DNA from: RUG14121 sp964533935 | Lineage (GTDB): Bacteria; Bacillota_I; Bacilli_A; RF39; UBA660 | NCBI GenBank assembly: GCA_964533935.1 | Contig: CAZHOG010000001.1 | Span: 62,001 to 126,000 of the forward strand | DNA: 64,000 nucleotides | Direction of reading: 5' to 3' | Part shown: positions 50,376 through 59,772 of the stretch, one piece after another | How the letters are laid out: each line of letters starts with the position of its first letter | How positions within the stretch are numbered: position 1 is the stretch's first letter | Translations under genes and position numbers: made by a program | Notes under the pieces: model-generated | The model's input: only the letters and a program-made list of their open reading frames with translations | Database searches by the model: none | What the model was told of the DNA's origin: nothing

Positions 50376-53300
50376 TTAAAATAAACTTAATTGACTGCTT
50401 TCAGGCATTCCATCAAACATTCCTATAGTTCTTAATTTTTCTACTGTCGTTTGATTTACTTTTCCTCTTAATTGAAAGTCTTCAACACTATAAAAAGGTT
50501 TAATATTTCTTTCTTCAATAATTTTACTTGCTACAGCATCTCCAAGACCATCTAACGCTCTAAATGGTGGAATCAATACTGTCTTATCATCTTCATCTAT
50601 AGTAAAATTCTTAGCATCACTTTTTTGAATATCAATTTTAGCAAATTTAAATCCACGAGCTGTTGCTTCTAAAGCAAGTTTTAATGTTTCTAATACAGAT
50701 GATTCTTTATTAGTTGCATCATAACCTTTAGCAATTATTTCAACCATTTTATTTTTAATAGCATCATGTCCCTCACACATTGCATCTAAATCAAAATCAT
50801 CAAATCTAGTAGAAAAATATGAAGCATAATATTCTGCTGGATAATGAACTTTAAAATAAGCAATTCTAAATGCACTTATTACATAAGCAGTTGCATGGGC
50901 TTTTGGGAACATGTATTTAATTTTTTGACATGATTTAATAAACCATTCTTCAATACCATAATCTTTTAATTCTTGGGCAAATCCTTGCCATGTTTCAGGA
51001 TCTTTACTTGCTTTTCCTTTACGAACAAATTCCATTATTTTAAATGCTTTTAATGGAGGAACGCCATTATACATTAGATAAACCATAATATCATCACGAC
51101 ATCCAATAACTTCACTAAATGGAACAACATTATTTTTAATTAATTCTTGAGCATTCCCTAACCAAACATCAGTACCATGAGATAATCCAGATATTTTAAT
51201 TAATTCTGCAAATGTTTTAGGTTTTGTATCAAGTACTAATTGAATAGTAAATGGTGTCCCAAATTCTGGAACTCCAAGTGTTCCCGTTTCATTCATAATA
51301 TCATCTTTAGTAACCCCTAAAGCTTTAGTTGAACTAAATAAAGACATTGTAGGTTTATCATCCAATGGAACTGTTGTAACATCCATTTTAGTTAAATCTT
51401 GAATCATACGAAGTTGAGTTGGATCTGTATGTCCTAAAATATCAAGTTTTAATACATCTTGATCAATAGCATGGTAATCAAAATGTGTTGTTCTCCATGC
51501 AGATGTTGGGTCTTCAGCTGGAAACTGGAATGGCGTAAAATCATAAACATCCATATATCCAGGAATAACTACAATTCCACCTGGATGTTGGCCAGTGGTC
51601 CTTTTTACACCAGTACAACCTTTAGCAAGTCTTTCAATTTCTAAATTACGAAGCATTATATTTTTATCTTCACAATATCCTTTTACAAAACCAAAAGCTG
51701 TTTTTTCAGCAACGGTACCTATAGTTCCAGCACGATAAACATTATCTACACCAAATAATACTTTTGTATATTCATGAGTAGCAGCTTGGTTTAAATCTGA
51801 GAAGTTCAAATCTATATCTGGTACTTTATCAGCATTAAATCCTAAGAATGTTGCAAATGGAATATCTTGACCATCTTTTAACATATTAGTACCACAATTA
51901 GGGCAAGTTTTATCAGGTAAATCAAATCCACTTGAATATGTTGCCCCTAATGCTTTACCTTCATCGTCTTCAAAAATACTCTTCTTACAATTTGGACATC
52001 TATAATGAGCAGCTAATGAATTAACTTCAGTAATCCCCATCATATTGGCAACAAATGAAGAACCTACACTACCACGAGAACCAACTAAGAAACCATCATC
52101 ATTACTTTTCTTAACTAGTTTTTGAGCAATTAAATAAATAACATCAAATCCTCCACCAATGATACCACCAAGTTCTTTTGCAACCATTTTATCAATATCT
52201 TCACTATTCGATTCAGGATTTTTTCTAACTATGTCAGATTTTACTAATTCTCTTACAGCATCAAATCCAGCAATTATTGTATCATGAACACTTTGATAGA
52301 TTTCATTTGCTTTTTCTTCATCAGACAAATTAGGTTTTTCAATATCTATTTTATCTTTCAAAGCATTATATACGCAATCTCCATATAATTCCTTAGCAAT
52401 ACGTTCTTCTATGTTATGTGGAAGAGGTTCACCATATAAATCTTTAGCTTTTGTATATACTAAATCAGTAACTGTTTCAATAGACTTTTCTATCTTAGGA
52501 GAGAATGGAATTCCTCCAGTATCAATAATAACTTCTATTTCTTCTACACTATCAGCTATTTTATTTGTATTAGTAACTACTATTTCATATGCTTGTTCTT
52601 CTCCTAAAAAACTAAAAGCATCAAGCATTTCTTGAGTAGTCATGAATTTCATATCAGGAACATCTACACCTGGGCGATTAAGCGGATGTAATTTTCCATT
52701 TGTTTTTTGATGAACAATTATATCACGATAAATTTTATCTTCACTACGAAGATTATGAACATCGCCAGTTGCTACAACAATTTTACCAGCGGCTTTTGCA
52801 ACACGAATAATCTTTTTCAAGTGTTGTTGCAATTCAAATTCAGTTTTAAATCCACTTGATTCCATTTGTAGTAAATGAGTCATTGCACTAATAGGTTGTA
52901 CTTCAATATAATCATAGAATCTCATCATATTTGATAATTCTTCATCATCTTTTGTTTTAGCTGCTTCAAATATTTCACCATTAACACAACCACTACCAAA
53001 TAAAATTCCTTCATGATATTTATTCATTTCTTTCCTTGGTAACTTAGGTTGACTATTTCTAAATAAATAAGTAGTATTTGCAGCACTTATTATTTTAAAT
53101 AAATTTTTTAATCCTACTTTATTTTTAGCAATAGCAGTCATATGGAATGGTATAGAGAATTTTATTAAATCATCAGTATTAACTTCTTCAACTATATCGT
53201 TAGTTGTTTCAATATTTCTTCCATCCAATATTTGACACATTTTATAAAAACATTTAGCTGTTCCTTCAGCATCATAATCTGCTCTATGGTGCTCATCTTC

Positions 53301-54944
53301 GTTCCACTCAACTTTATATTTTCTTACTAAAGTAGATAACTTATGGTTTGACCATTCTGGATTTAGCATTCTAGCCATTCCCATAGTATCAACAACGGTT
53401 GTTTCAAATTTATCAAAATTATATTTATTACATGCACATGAAACAAAACCTATATCAAATTTTGCATTATGAGCAACCATTGGAGCATCAGCAGCCCACT
53501 CTAAAAATCTTCTAGTAACATTTTCTTCAGTATCTTTATCAGCAAGCATTTCATCAGTAATACAAGTCAATTCTGTTATCTTTTTAGGTAAAGGTCGATT
53601 TGGATTAATTAGTTCATCAAATCTATCACTAATAACTCCATTTTTAATTTTTACAGCACCTATTTCGATCATTTGATCATTGCCTACATAAAAACCAGTA
53701 GTTTCTGTATCAAATACAACAAATTCATCTTCTAATAAATTATAAGATTTATTATGATTAAATACTATATCAACATCATCATTAACAATATTTAATTCAG
53801 TACCATATAATCCCTTGAATTTATCTTTTTCTTCTTTTCCTTTGTTATAAGAAGTTATTGTAGAAAAAGCAATTGGAAAAGCTTGGCAACCATTATGATC
53901 AGTTATTGCAACAGCTTTATGACCCATTTTAATAGCATAATCAACTAAATCTATAGTATGTTTATTTAGATCAAGTCCAACAACACTATCCATCATACTC
54001 ATCATTGTATGAGCATGTAACTCAACTCGCTTTTCTTCTGCTTCATCTTTTATTATTGTATCTTTTGAATCAATAGGTTCCATACTTCTAATTGCTAAAA
54101 CTAATTCACGAGAAAATTTATCAAATTCAACATTTCCAGAAAATCTATACCATTTTCCTTCTTTAACTTGTTTATCAACTGCTTTGTATTCAGCTTTATC
54201 TTTTTTAAATATTTTTGCTAAGATACTATTAGTTTTATCACTAATTTTTAATGTAATAATATTAATAGTGTCTCTTTCCATATTTTCTTTACCAAAAATA
54301 TATGCTTCAATAATTATATTTTTAGCATCACCCATGATATTAGCTATATTAGTTGTATCACCATCAAGATGTCTTCCTAAAATCATACTGCTACCAGTTG
54401 TTTCAACCGGAGCTACATGATTAACAGTTTCTTGTTGTTTCTTAATTTCATTAATTATTGATTCATTTTTTTCTTTATTAAGCGTAGAAGTAATTTCATA
54501 TTCATTAAAACCATAAGACAACAATTTATTTTTTATATTTTTACTCTCTTTTAAAAATAATTCTTCTTCATTTTTTGATCCAACTTCAATAGAAATAATA
54601 TCATCATCTATTTTAATTTCTGAATCTTTAATACCAATCAAAGATGGTCTTTTATCAATTAATTTATCAACTAATTTTTTAGTATATTCTAAAACATTAT
54701 CTTCACTAATATTATTATAATGCATTTTAACAACGCATTTAGCTTCACCATTGATTCCTTTACTTGCACATGCAAAAAGGCTTTCAATTGCGTTAAAATT
54801 TATGACATAATCATTAACTAAATTCACTTCAAATAATTCTTCTTTTTTTCTTAAAACAACTTTTAATACTTTAGCATCTTTAAAATCATTATTTATATCG
54901 CTAAAACTAATGCTTTTAAAAAATCTTTCTAATTCATTATTCAT
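50376..54944 (-). CDS. polC: DNA polymerase III PolC-type alpha subunit
   Basis: The 1522-residue product is the Gram-positive leading-strand replicase. Domains in order: N-terminal OB and PolC-specific region, PHP domain (VELHAHTMMSMMDSVVG, AVAITDHNGCQAF), an inserted DnaQ-like 3'-5' exonuclease (FVVFDTETTGFYVGND, MVAHNAKFDIGFV, HHRADYDAEGT), a four-cysteine zinc site (CPNCKKS...CPNCGTN), the catalytic polymerase (KVPDIDLNFS) and the C-terminal duplex-binding region. It is slightly longer than the usual 1430-1450 residues. The single transcription unit has an extended -10 promoter and terminator. Confidence 0.97.
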   Translation of the reverse strand: MNNELERFFKSISFSDINNDFKDAKVLKVVLRKKEELFEVNLVNDYVINFNAIESLFACASKGINGEAKCVVKMHYNNISEDNVLEYTKKLVDKLIDKRPSLIGIKDSEIKIDDDIISIEVGSKNEEELFLKESKNIKNKLLSYGFNEYEITSTLNKEKNESIINEIKKQQETVNHVAPVETTGSSMILGRHLDGDTTNIANIMGDAKNIIIEAYIFGKENMERDTINIITLKISDKTNSILAKIFKKDKAEYKAVDKQVKEGKWYRFSGNVEFDKFSRELVLAIRSMEPIDSKDTIIKDEAEEKRVELHAHTMMSMMDSVVGLDLNKHTIDLVDYAIKMGHKAVAITDHNGCQAFPIAFSTITSYNKGKEEKDKFKGLYGTELNIVNDDVDIVFNHNKSYNLLEDEFVVFDTETTGFYVGNDQMIEIGAVKIKNGVISDRFDELINPNRPLPKKITELTCITDEMLADKDTEENVTRRFLEWAADAPMVAHNAKFDIGFVSCACNKYNFDKFETTVVDTMGMARMLNPEWSNHKLSTLVRKYKVEWNEDEHHRADYDAEGTAKCFYKMCQILDGRNIETTNDIVEEVNTDDLIKFSIPFHMTAIAKNKVGLKNLFKIISAANTTYLFRNSQPKLPRKEMNKYHEGILFGSGCVNGEIFEAAKTKDDEELSNMMRFYDYIEVQPISAMTHLLQMESSGFKTEFELQQHLKKIIRVAKAAGKIVVATGDVHNLRSEDKIYRDIIVHQKTNGKLHPLNRPGVDVPDMKFMTTQEMLDAFSFLGEEQAYEIVVTNTNKIADSVEEIEVIIDTGGIPFSPKIEKSIETVTDLVYTKAKDLYGEPLPHNIEERIAKELYGDCVYNALKDKIDIEKPNLSDEEKANEIYQSVHDTIIAGFDAVRELVKSDIVRKNPESNSEDIDKMVAKELGGIIGGGFDVIYLIAQKLVKKSNDDGFLVGSRGSVGSSFVANMMGITEVNSLAAHYRCPNCKKSIFEDDEGKALGATYSSGFDLPDKTCPNCGTNMLKDGQDIPFATFLGFNADKVPDIDLNFSDLNQAATHEYTKVLFGVDNVYRAGTIGTVAEKTAFGFVKGYCEDKNIMLRNLEIERLAKGCTGVKRTTGQHPGGIVVIPGYMDVYDFTPFQFPAEDPTSAWRTTHFDYHAIDQDVLKLDILGHTDPTQLRMIQDLTKMDVTTVPLDDKPTMSLFSSTKALGVTKDDIMNETGTLGVPEFGTPFTIQLVLDTKPKTFAELIKISGLSHGTDVWLGNAQELIKNNVVPFSEVIGCRDDIMVYLMYNGVPPLKAFKIMEFVRKGKASKDPETWQGFAQELKDYGIEEWFIKSCQKIKYMFPKAHATAYVISAFRIAYFKVHYPAEYYASYFSTRFDDFDLDAMCEGHDAIKNKMVEIIAKGYDATNKESSVLETLKLALEATARGFKFAKIDIQKSDAKNFTIDEDDKTVLIPPFRALDGLGDAVASKIIEERNIKPFYSVEDFQLRGKVNQTTVEKLRTIGMFDGMPESSQLSLF

Positions 54945-54979
54945 TATGTCACTTCTTTCTCGATGTTTTCCTAATCTTT

Positions 54980-54988
54980 ATTTTATCA
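54980..54988 (-). promoter_or_regulatory. extended -10 promoter of polC
   Basis: Minus-strand TGATAAAAT about 36 bases before the polC start, directly behind the dnaE terminator. Confidence 0.5.
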
Positions 54989-54999
54989 TAATATTATAA

Positions 55000-55032
55000 A
55001 TTAATAAAAGATAATTAAGCTAATTATCTTTT
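55000..55032 (-). terminator. Rho-independent terminator after dnaE
   Basis: A perfect 12-bp stem (AAAAGATAATTA with TAATTATCTTTT), 3-base loop; the tail is ATT-rich, not a pure T-run. Confidence 0.7.
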
Positions 55033-57935
55033 ATTTTTCTAATACTAATAACATTTATTTGATATTTATCAAATCTTTTTGCAACTTTGCCAGTTATCTC
55101 ATACAATGCTTTTATTTCTATATTGTCTATTTTTTTCATAACACTATTAAATAAAACATAAGTCGCTTCACCAGTTTCATCGCTTGCACTAACAAATGCC
55201 ATATCTTCATTACTTTTTGTTTTAATAGATTTAACATTTTCTATTAATACCACTGTTTTAATTATTTTATTAAAACAGTTACTTATAAATTCATGTTTTA
55301 TTATATCTTTTTCATTATATTTGCTTGATGGATGATTAGAAATATAAAAACCATAAGATATTAATTCTAAATATCTTAATTCATCTAAAGAATATTCTTC
55401 TTTAATTACAATCTCTGGTTTTTCGATAAATTCTTCATCTAAATCAGCAGCCAATGAAGCATAATTAATTACAATATCAAGATTTTCAATTAATGTCTTT
55501 TTATTTATATTAAATGAAGCAAAAACAGAGGCATTTATTAATGTACTAATTATTTTACTATTAATACCAGTTTTATAAATTCTTTTAGTAAAATCAATAA
55601 AATCTAAATATTTATTCTTTTGTCTTTCAATCAAAATATTATTTACAGTATTCTCACCAATATTTTTAATTACTCCAAAAGGCATTTGAATATTATTATT
55701 TTTGACATAATATAATTTTTCACTATTATTTATATCTGGAGATAATATTTTAAATCCCAATTTCTTTGCTTCTTGCATATATTCTTTTGTTTTTGATTCA
55801 CTACCAATGACATTATTCAACAGACTTGCATAAAAATAATTTGAGAAATATTTTTTTAAATATGCCATCTGGTATCCAATAAATGCATAAGCAACTGAAT
55901 GTGATTTATTAAAACCATAATTAGCAAACTTCGAAATCATATCATATATTTTAATAGCGAGTTCTTTTGAATAATTATTATTAATTGCTTTTTCAATGAA
56001 TATATTCTTTTCTTTCTCGATAATTTCTTTTTTCTTCTTACTCATTGCTCTACGAATATTATCAGCTTCTGCAAAAGAATAGCCACCTATTTTAACTAAT
56101 ATTTGCATAATTTGTTCTTGATAAATAATAATTCCATAAGTTTCTTTTAATATATTCTCTAAATCAGGATGAATATAATCAATTTTTTCTTTTCCATATT
56201 TTCTTCTTATAAATAAATCTATATTTTCCATTGGTCCTGGTCGATATAAAGCTATTGCAGCGGTTAAATCTTCAAATTTAGATGGTTTTAATTTTTGTAA
56301 AAAATTAACCATCCCATTACTTTCAAACTGAAATATTCCAATAGTATTTCCATTTTGAAACAATTTTAAGACTCCATCATCATTTAAATCAATGTTATTT
56401 AAATTCAATTTCTTAGAAGTATCTTTTTCAATAGAGCCTAAAATTCCAGCAATGGTAGTTAAATTTTTAATAGCAAGAAAATCCATTTTTAAAATACCCA
56501 AGTCTTCTAAATATTCCATTGTTACACCAGTAAATTTTTCATTATCGTTAATACAAATAGGAATAATGCTATCAAGTTTTTCACTACAAATAACTACACC
56601 TGCTGCATGAGAAGAAATATTTCTTTTTAAATCTTCTAATTTTAAACTGATTTTATATACTTTTTTTAATTCTTCATTATTATTTAACATTTCTTTAACT
56701 TTAATATTATTTAAATTCTCTTTCAAAGTTAATTTTGAATCAATTAAAGATATAAAATTATCAACAATTCTTTGTTCAACATTTAAACATTTTGATATAG
56801 TTCTTAAAACTAAACGAGATTTTAATGTACCAAATGTCATTATGCCTGCCACATTATCATGATTATATTTATCTTTAACATAATCAACAACAATATCTCT
56901 TTTAGTATTTTCAAAATCAATATCAATATCTGGCATTGTAACTCTTTCAGGGTTTAAAAATCTTTCAAATAGTAAATTATATTTAATAGGATCAATATCT
57001 GTTATTCCTAAAGTATAACTTACTAATGAACCTGCAGCACTACCTCTTCCTACGCCTACCAAAATACCATTTTTTTTAGCAAATAAAACATAATCATAAA
57101 CTATTAAAAAATAGTCAACAAACCCCATTTTTTTAATTACATTTAATTCATAGTCTAATCTTTCTTGATAAGTTTTATTTATGTTTCCATTTAATCTTCT
57201 ATTAAGACCTTTATTAGTTAATTGAACTAAATGACTATATGAATCAACATTTGCATCATATTTTGGAATATAATTTTTATTTTTAGGAATATTAATATCA
57301 ATTTTATTAGCAAACTCTTCTTTTATTTTTAATTCTTCTATTGTTATATTTTCTTCATAAACATTATTTTTATAATCATTAAATTCTATTTCGTTATATA
57401 TTTTGCCTGTTCTAATTAAAAATAAATAATTTAAATATTTAGCATCATTTTCTGATAAAGATTTAATATTATTTATTCTTATTACTCTTTTATCCATTAT
57501 TAATGCATTCTTTTTTTCAGAATCACTATTATAAGTAATATACATATCTTTATAAATACTATTAATATCTTTATATAAATCCATACTTTCATATGGTAAT
57601 AAAGCTATTATATCTGATGCATATAATTCTAAATCTAATAAAGAAATATTTCTTTCTTGAATAATAGTATTAATTTTCAATAAATTTTGATATCCATCAT
57701 AGTTTTTAGCATACAAATAAATATGATTATTATCTAGTATAATATCTAATCCTATTAAAGGTTTAATATTATTTTTTTTACAATTATTATAAAAGCACAT
57801 AACTCCAAATAAATTTTCATCACATATACCACAAGTTTTAATATCGTGATTATTACAGTAATCCATTAAATCATTAATCTTAATCATACTTTTTAATAAA
57901 GAATAATCTGAAGTTATTTTTATTGGAAAATTCAT
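55020..57935 (-). CDS. dnaE: DNA polymerase III alpha subunit DnaE
   Basis: The second replicative polymerase, in Firmicutes extending primers for PolC. The 971-residue product has an N-terminal PHP region (PIKITSDYSLLKSM, which lacks the usual metal histidines of HxHSxYS, so phosphatase activity is unlikely), LVGVGRGSAAGSLVSY, the catalytic PDIDIDFENTKRDIVVDYV, PGPMENIDLFIRRK, and helix-hairpin and OB modules at the C-terminus. It is shorter than E. coli DnaE, the DnaE3-like size of low-GC Gram-positives. ATG at 57935 with GAGGTGATATT is preferred over 57956. Confidence 0.95.
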   Translation of the reverse strand: MNFPIKITSDYSLLKSMIKINDLMDYCNNHDIKTCGICDENLFGVMCFYNNCKKNNIKPLIGLDIILDNNHIYLYAKNYDGYQNLLKINTIIQERNISLLDLELYASDIIALLPYESMDLYKDINSIYKDMYITYNSDSEKKNALIMDKRVIRINNIKSLSENDAKYLNYLFLIRTGKIYNEIEFNDYKNNVYEENITIEELKIKEEFANKIDINIPKNKNYIPKYDANVDSYSHLVQLTNKGLNRRLNGNINKTYQERLDYELNVIKKMGFVDYFLIVYDYVLFAKKNGILVGVGRGSAAGSLVSYTLGITDIDPIKYNLLFERFLNPERVTMPDIDIDFENTKRDIVVDYVKDKYNHDNVAGIMTFGTLKSRLVLRTISKCLNVEQRIVDNFISLIDSKLTLKENLNNIKVKEMLNNNEELKKVYKISLKLEDLKRNISSHAAGVVICSEKLDSIIPICINDNEKFTGVTMEYLEDLGILKMDFLAIKNLTTIAGILGSIEKDTSKKLNLNNIDLNDDGVLKLFQNGNTIGIFQFESNGMVNFLQKLKPSKFEDLTAAIALYRPGPMENIDLFIRRKYGKEKIDYIHPDLENILKETYGIIIYQEQIMQILVKIGGYSFAEADNIRRAMSKKKKEIIEKEKNIFIEKAINNNYSKELAIKIYDMISKFANYGFNKSHSVAYAFIGYQMAYLKKYFSNYFYASLLNNVIGSESKTKEYMQEAKKLGFKILSPDINNSEKLYYVKNNNIQMPFGVIKNIGENTVNNILIERQKNKYLDFIDFTKRIYKTGINSKIISTLINASVFASFNINKKTLIENLDIVINYASLAADLDEEFIEKPEIVIKEEYSLDELRYLELISYGFYISNHPSSKYNEKDIIKHEFISNCFNKIIKTVVLIENVKSIKTKSNEDMAFVSASDETGEATYVLFNSVMKKIDNIEIKALYEITGKVAKRFDKYQINVISIRKIKDN

Positions 57936-57955
57936 AATATCACCTCTTATAATCA

Positions 57956-57964
57956 ATTATATCA
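57956..57964 (-). promoter_or_regulatory. extended -10 promoter of dnaE
   Basis: Minus-strand TGATATAAT about 20 bases before the dnaE ATG. Confidence 0.6.
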
Positions 57965-57993
57965 TAAATATAATTAGATATTTGTTATATTAT

Positions 57994-58022
57994 TTGACTT
58001 TATTTCAAAATTATAGTAAAAT
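57994..58022 (+). promoter_or_regulatory. sigma-A promoter of rpmB
   Basis: TTGACT (57994-57999), 17-base spacer, TAAAAT (58017-58022), 34 bases before the rpmB ATG. Confidence 0.75.
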
Positions 58023-58056
58023 CTTTAAAGGAAAGCGAAAGTTGAGGTGACCAATA

Positions 58057-58218
58057 ATGGCAACAAAAGTAACAAAAAAGAAACCTTTATCTGTTAACTT
58101 AAGAAGTAAAGCATGTAATGCAACAAAAAGCAGACAAAAACCTAATTTACAAAAGAAAACTATTGATGGTAAACAAGTAATCATAAGTGCTAGAGAAGCA
58201 AAAACATTAGCTAAATAG
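58057..58218 (+). CDS. rpmB: 50S ribosomal protein L28, short form
   Basis: A 53-residue basic protein missed by length filters. It matches the L28 core: TKKKPLSVNLRSKACNATKSRQKPNLQKKTI, then DGKQVIISAREAKTLAK, corresponding to the GNNRSHA...NLQKVRI...VSARALKSGK pattern. The usual N-terminal Cys-containing ITG segment is abbreviated, and the total is several residues shorter than the standard 60-63. It has its own promoter, a good GAGGTGA site and a terminator. Its plus-strand orientation, facing rpe, keeps it separate from rsgA-rpe. Confidence 0.85.
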   Translation: MATKVTKKKPLSVNLRSKACNATKSRQKPNLQKKTIDGKQVIISAREAKTLAK

Positions 58219-58221
58219 TAT

Positions 58222-58253
58222 AAAGTGAATGCAAAAGCAATTCACTTTTTTTC
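58222..58253 (+). terminator. Rho-independent terminator after rpmB
   Basis: AAAGTGAATGC pairs with GCAATTCACTTT (one bulged A) around AAAA, followed by seven T. Confidence 0.85.
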
Positions 58254-58265
58254 TTGTTTAAAATA

Positions 58266-58298
58266 AAAACCAGTTAGTCTTAAACTAAACTGGTTTTT
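58266..58298 (-). terminator. Rho-independent terminator after rpe
   Basis: Minus-strand AAAAACCAGTTTAG and CTAACTGGTTTTT form a long stem with one bulge around a 6-7 base loop, ending the rlmN-prpC-prkC-rsgA-rpe operon. Confidence 0.8.
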
Positions 58299-58936
58299 TA
58301 TTTTCTTAACGAATTAATTCTTTCTTCATAATTTTCATGTTCACAAATATATGAACCACTTACAACAATATCTACTCCACTTTTTTTAGAACGTAATGCA
58401 GTATATTCATTTATACCACCATCTACACTTATTAAATAGTTGTATTTTTTATTGTACTTTAAATCTTTTAAATCTTCAACTTTATCTAACATATCAAGCA
58501 TAAATCTTTGGCCACCAGCCCCAGGTTCAACAGTCATAACAAGTACTAAATCTATATCATCTAAATAATCCATTATATAAGATAAATCAGTAGCTGGTTT
58601 AATAGCTAAACCAGCTTTTATATTATTATCTTTTAATAATTTGATTATTTTTTTTATATCACATTTACTTTCTAAGTGAAAAGTAACCATTTCAGGTTTT
58701 AATTCTAATAATTTATTTATGTAAATATCTGGTTCATATGTCATCAAATGAATATCTAAAGGTTTTTTTGTTTGTTTTAAATCATTTATTACATTATCAA
58801 TAATAATATTATTCTTAGGAACAAACAAACCGTCCATTAAATCTACATGAATATAATCAGCACTACTTTTATCAATTAAATTAATAGTACTTTTTCTGTC
58901 AAAAATACTGCTTAAATATGAAACTGAAATCTTCAT
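58298..58936 (-). CDS. rpe: ribulose-phosphate 3-epimerase
   Basis: TIM-barrel enzyme of the pentose phosphate pathway. The 212-residue product has VSYLSSIFD, the metal and catalytic Asp in IHVDLMDGLFVP, the HLMTYEP histidine, MTVEPGAGGQRF and the second Asp in ISVDGGINEYTA, with VSGSYI at the phosphate end. The family's usual start LAPSIL is diverged. AGGAGG precedes ATG. Last gene of the rlmN-prpC-prkC-rsgA-rpe operon, an order known from Bacillus. Confidence 0.94.
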   Translation of the reverse strand: MKISVSYLSSIFDRKSTINLIDKSSADYIHVDLMDGLFVPKNNIIIDNVINDLKQTKKPLDIHLMTYEPDIYINKLLELKPEMVTFHLESKCDIKKIIKLLKDNNIKAGLAIKPATDLSYIMDYLDDIDLVLVMTVEPGAGGQRFMLDMLDKVEDLKDLKYNKKYNYLISVDGGINEYTALRSKKSGVDIVVSGSYICEHENYEERINSLRK

Positions 58937-58944
58937 AAATCCTC

Positions 58945-59772
58945 CTATAATTTAGAAATAAAACTTAAATAATCATTGTATCTTGTTTTTAATATTTCTT
59001 GTTTTTCAACTGCATTTTTTACATTACAGTTTCTCTCTTTAATATGATTACAATCTTTATACTCACAAAGATAATTATCAAATTCTATAAAACTTTTTTT
59101 GATTTCCTCTTTTGTAAAATTATTTAAATCTAGGGAAGAAAATCCTGGAGTATCAGCTACATAGAATTTTTTTATTTCAAATAATTCTACGTGTCTAGTT
59201 GTATGTTTACCACGGCCTAAGCTTTGAGAAATCTCTCCAGTTTTTAAATTCAAATTTTTATCTATTTTATTCAAAAGAGAACTTTTTCCGGCACCTGTTT
59301 GGCCAGTAAAAACTACTACTTTATCTTTTAAATAAGAGCATAATTTATTAACTTTTTTATTTGTAGTAACTTTATAACCTATTTTTTTATAATAAGCCAT
59401 TATTTTTTTCAATTCTTTAAATTCTTTTTTACCTAATAAATCAATTTTAGTAAAACAAATAATTGGTTCTATTTTATTTAATAATACCAAGCTTATCATT
59501 TTATCTAATAAATTAAAAGATAACTCTGGTTGCTTAACACTTGTAACAATTACAGCACTATCTACATTAGATATTAATGGTCTTTCAAGAGTATTTTTGC
59601 GAGGTAAAATATCAATGATATAACAATTTTTGCAATCAATTATGCATTTATCTCCAACAGTTGGTGTAATCTTATCATTTCTAAATTTACCTCTAGCACG
59701 GCACTCATATACTTCATTATTTATTTTAACACTATAAAGATTACTAATGATTTTAATTATTTGACCTTCCAT
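58945..59772 (-). CDS. rsgA: ribosome small-subunit GTPase RsgA
   Basis: Circularly permuted GTPase that helps mature the 30S subunit. The 275-residue product has an N-terminal OB fold, then G4 (CFTKIDL), G1 (VFTGQTGAGKSSLLNKI), G2/G3 (RHTTRHVELF and VADTPGFSSLDL), and a C-terminal zinc site (CEYKDCNHIKERNCNV). It starts directly after the prkC stop. Confidence 0.96.
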   Translation of the reverse strand: MEGQIIKIISNLYSVKINNEVYECRARGKFRNDKITPTVGDKCIIDCKNCYIIDILPRKNTLERPLISNVDSAVIVTSVKQPELSFNLLDKMISLVLLNKIEPIICFTKIDLLGKKEFKELKKIMAYYKKIGYKVTTNKKVNKLCSYLKDKVVVFTGQTGAGKSSLLNKIDKNLNLKTGEISQSLGRGKHTTRHVELFEIKKFYVADTPGFSSLDLNNFTKEEIKKSFIEFDNYLCEYKDCNHIKERNCNVKNAVEKQEILKTRYNDYLSFISKL

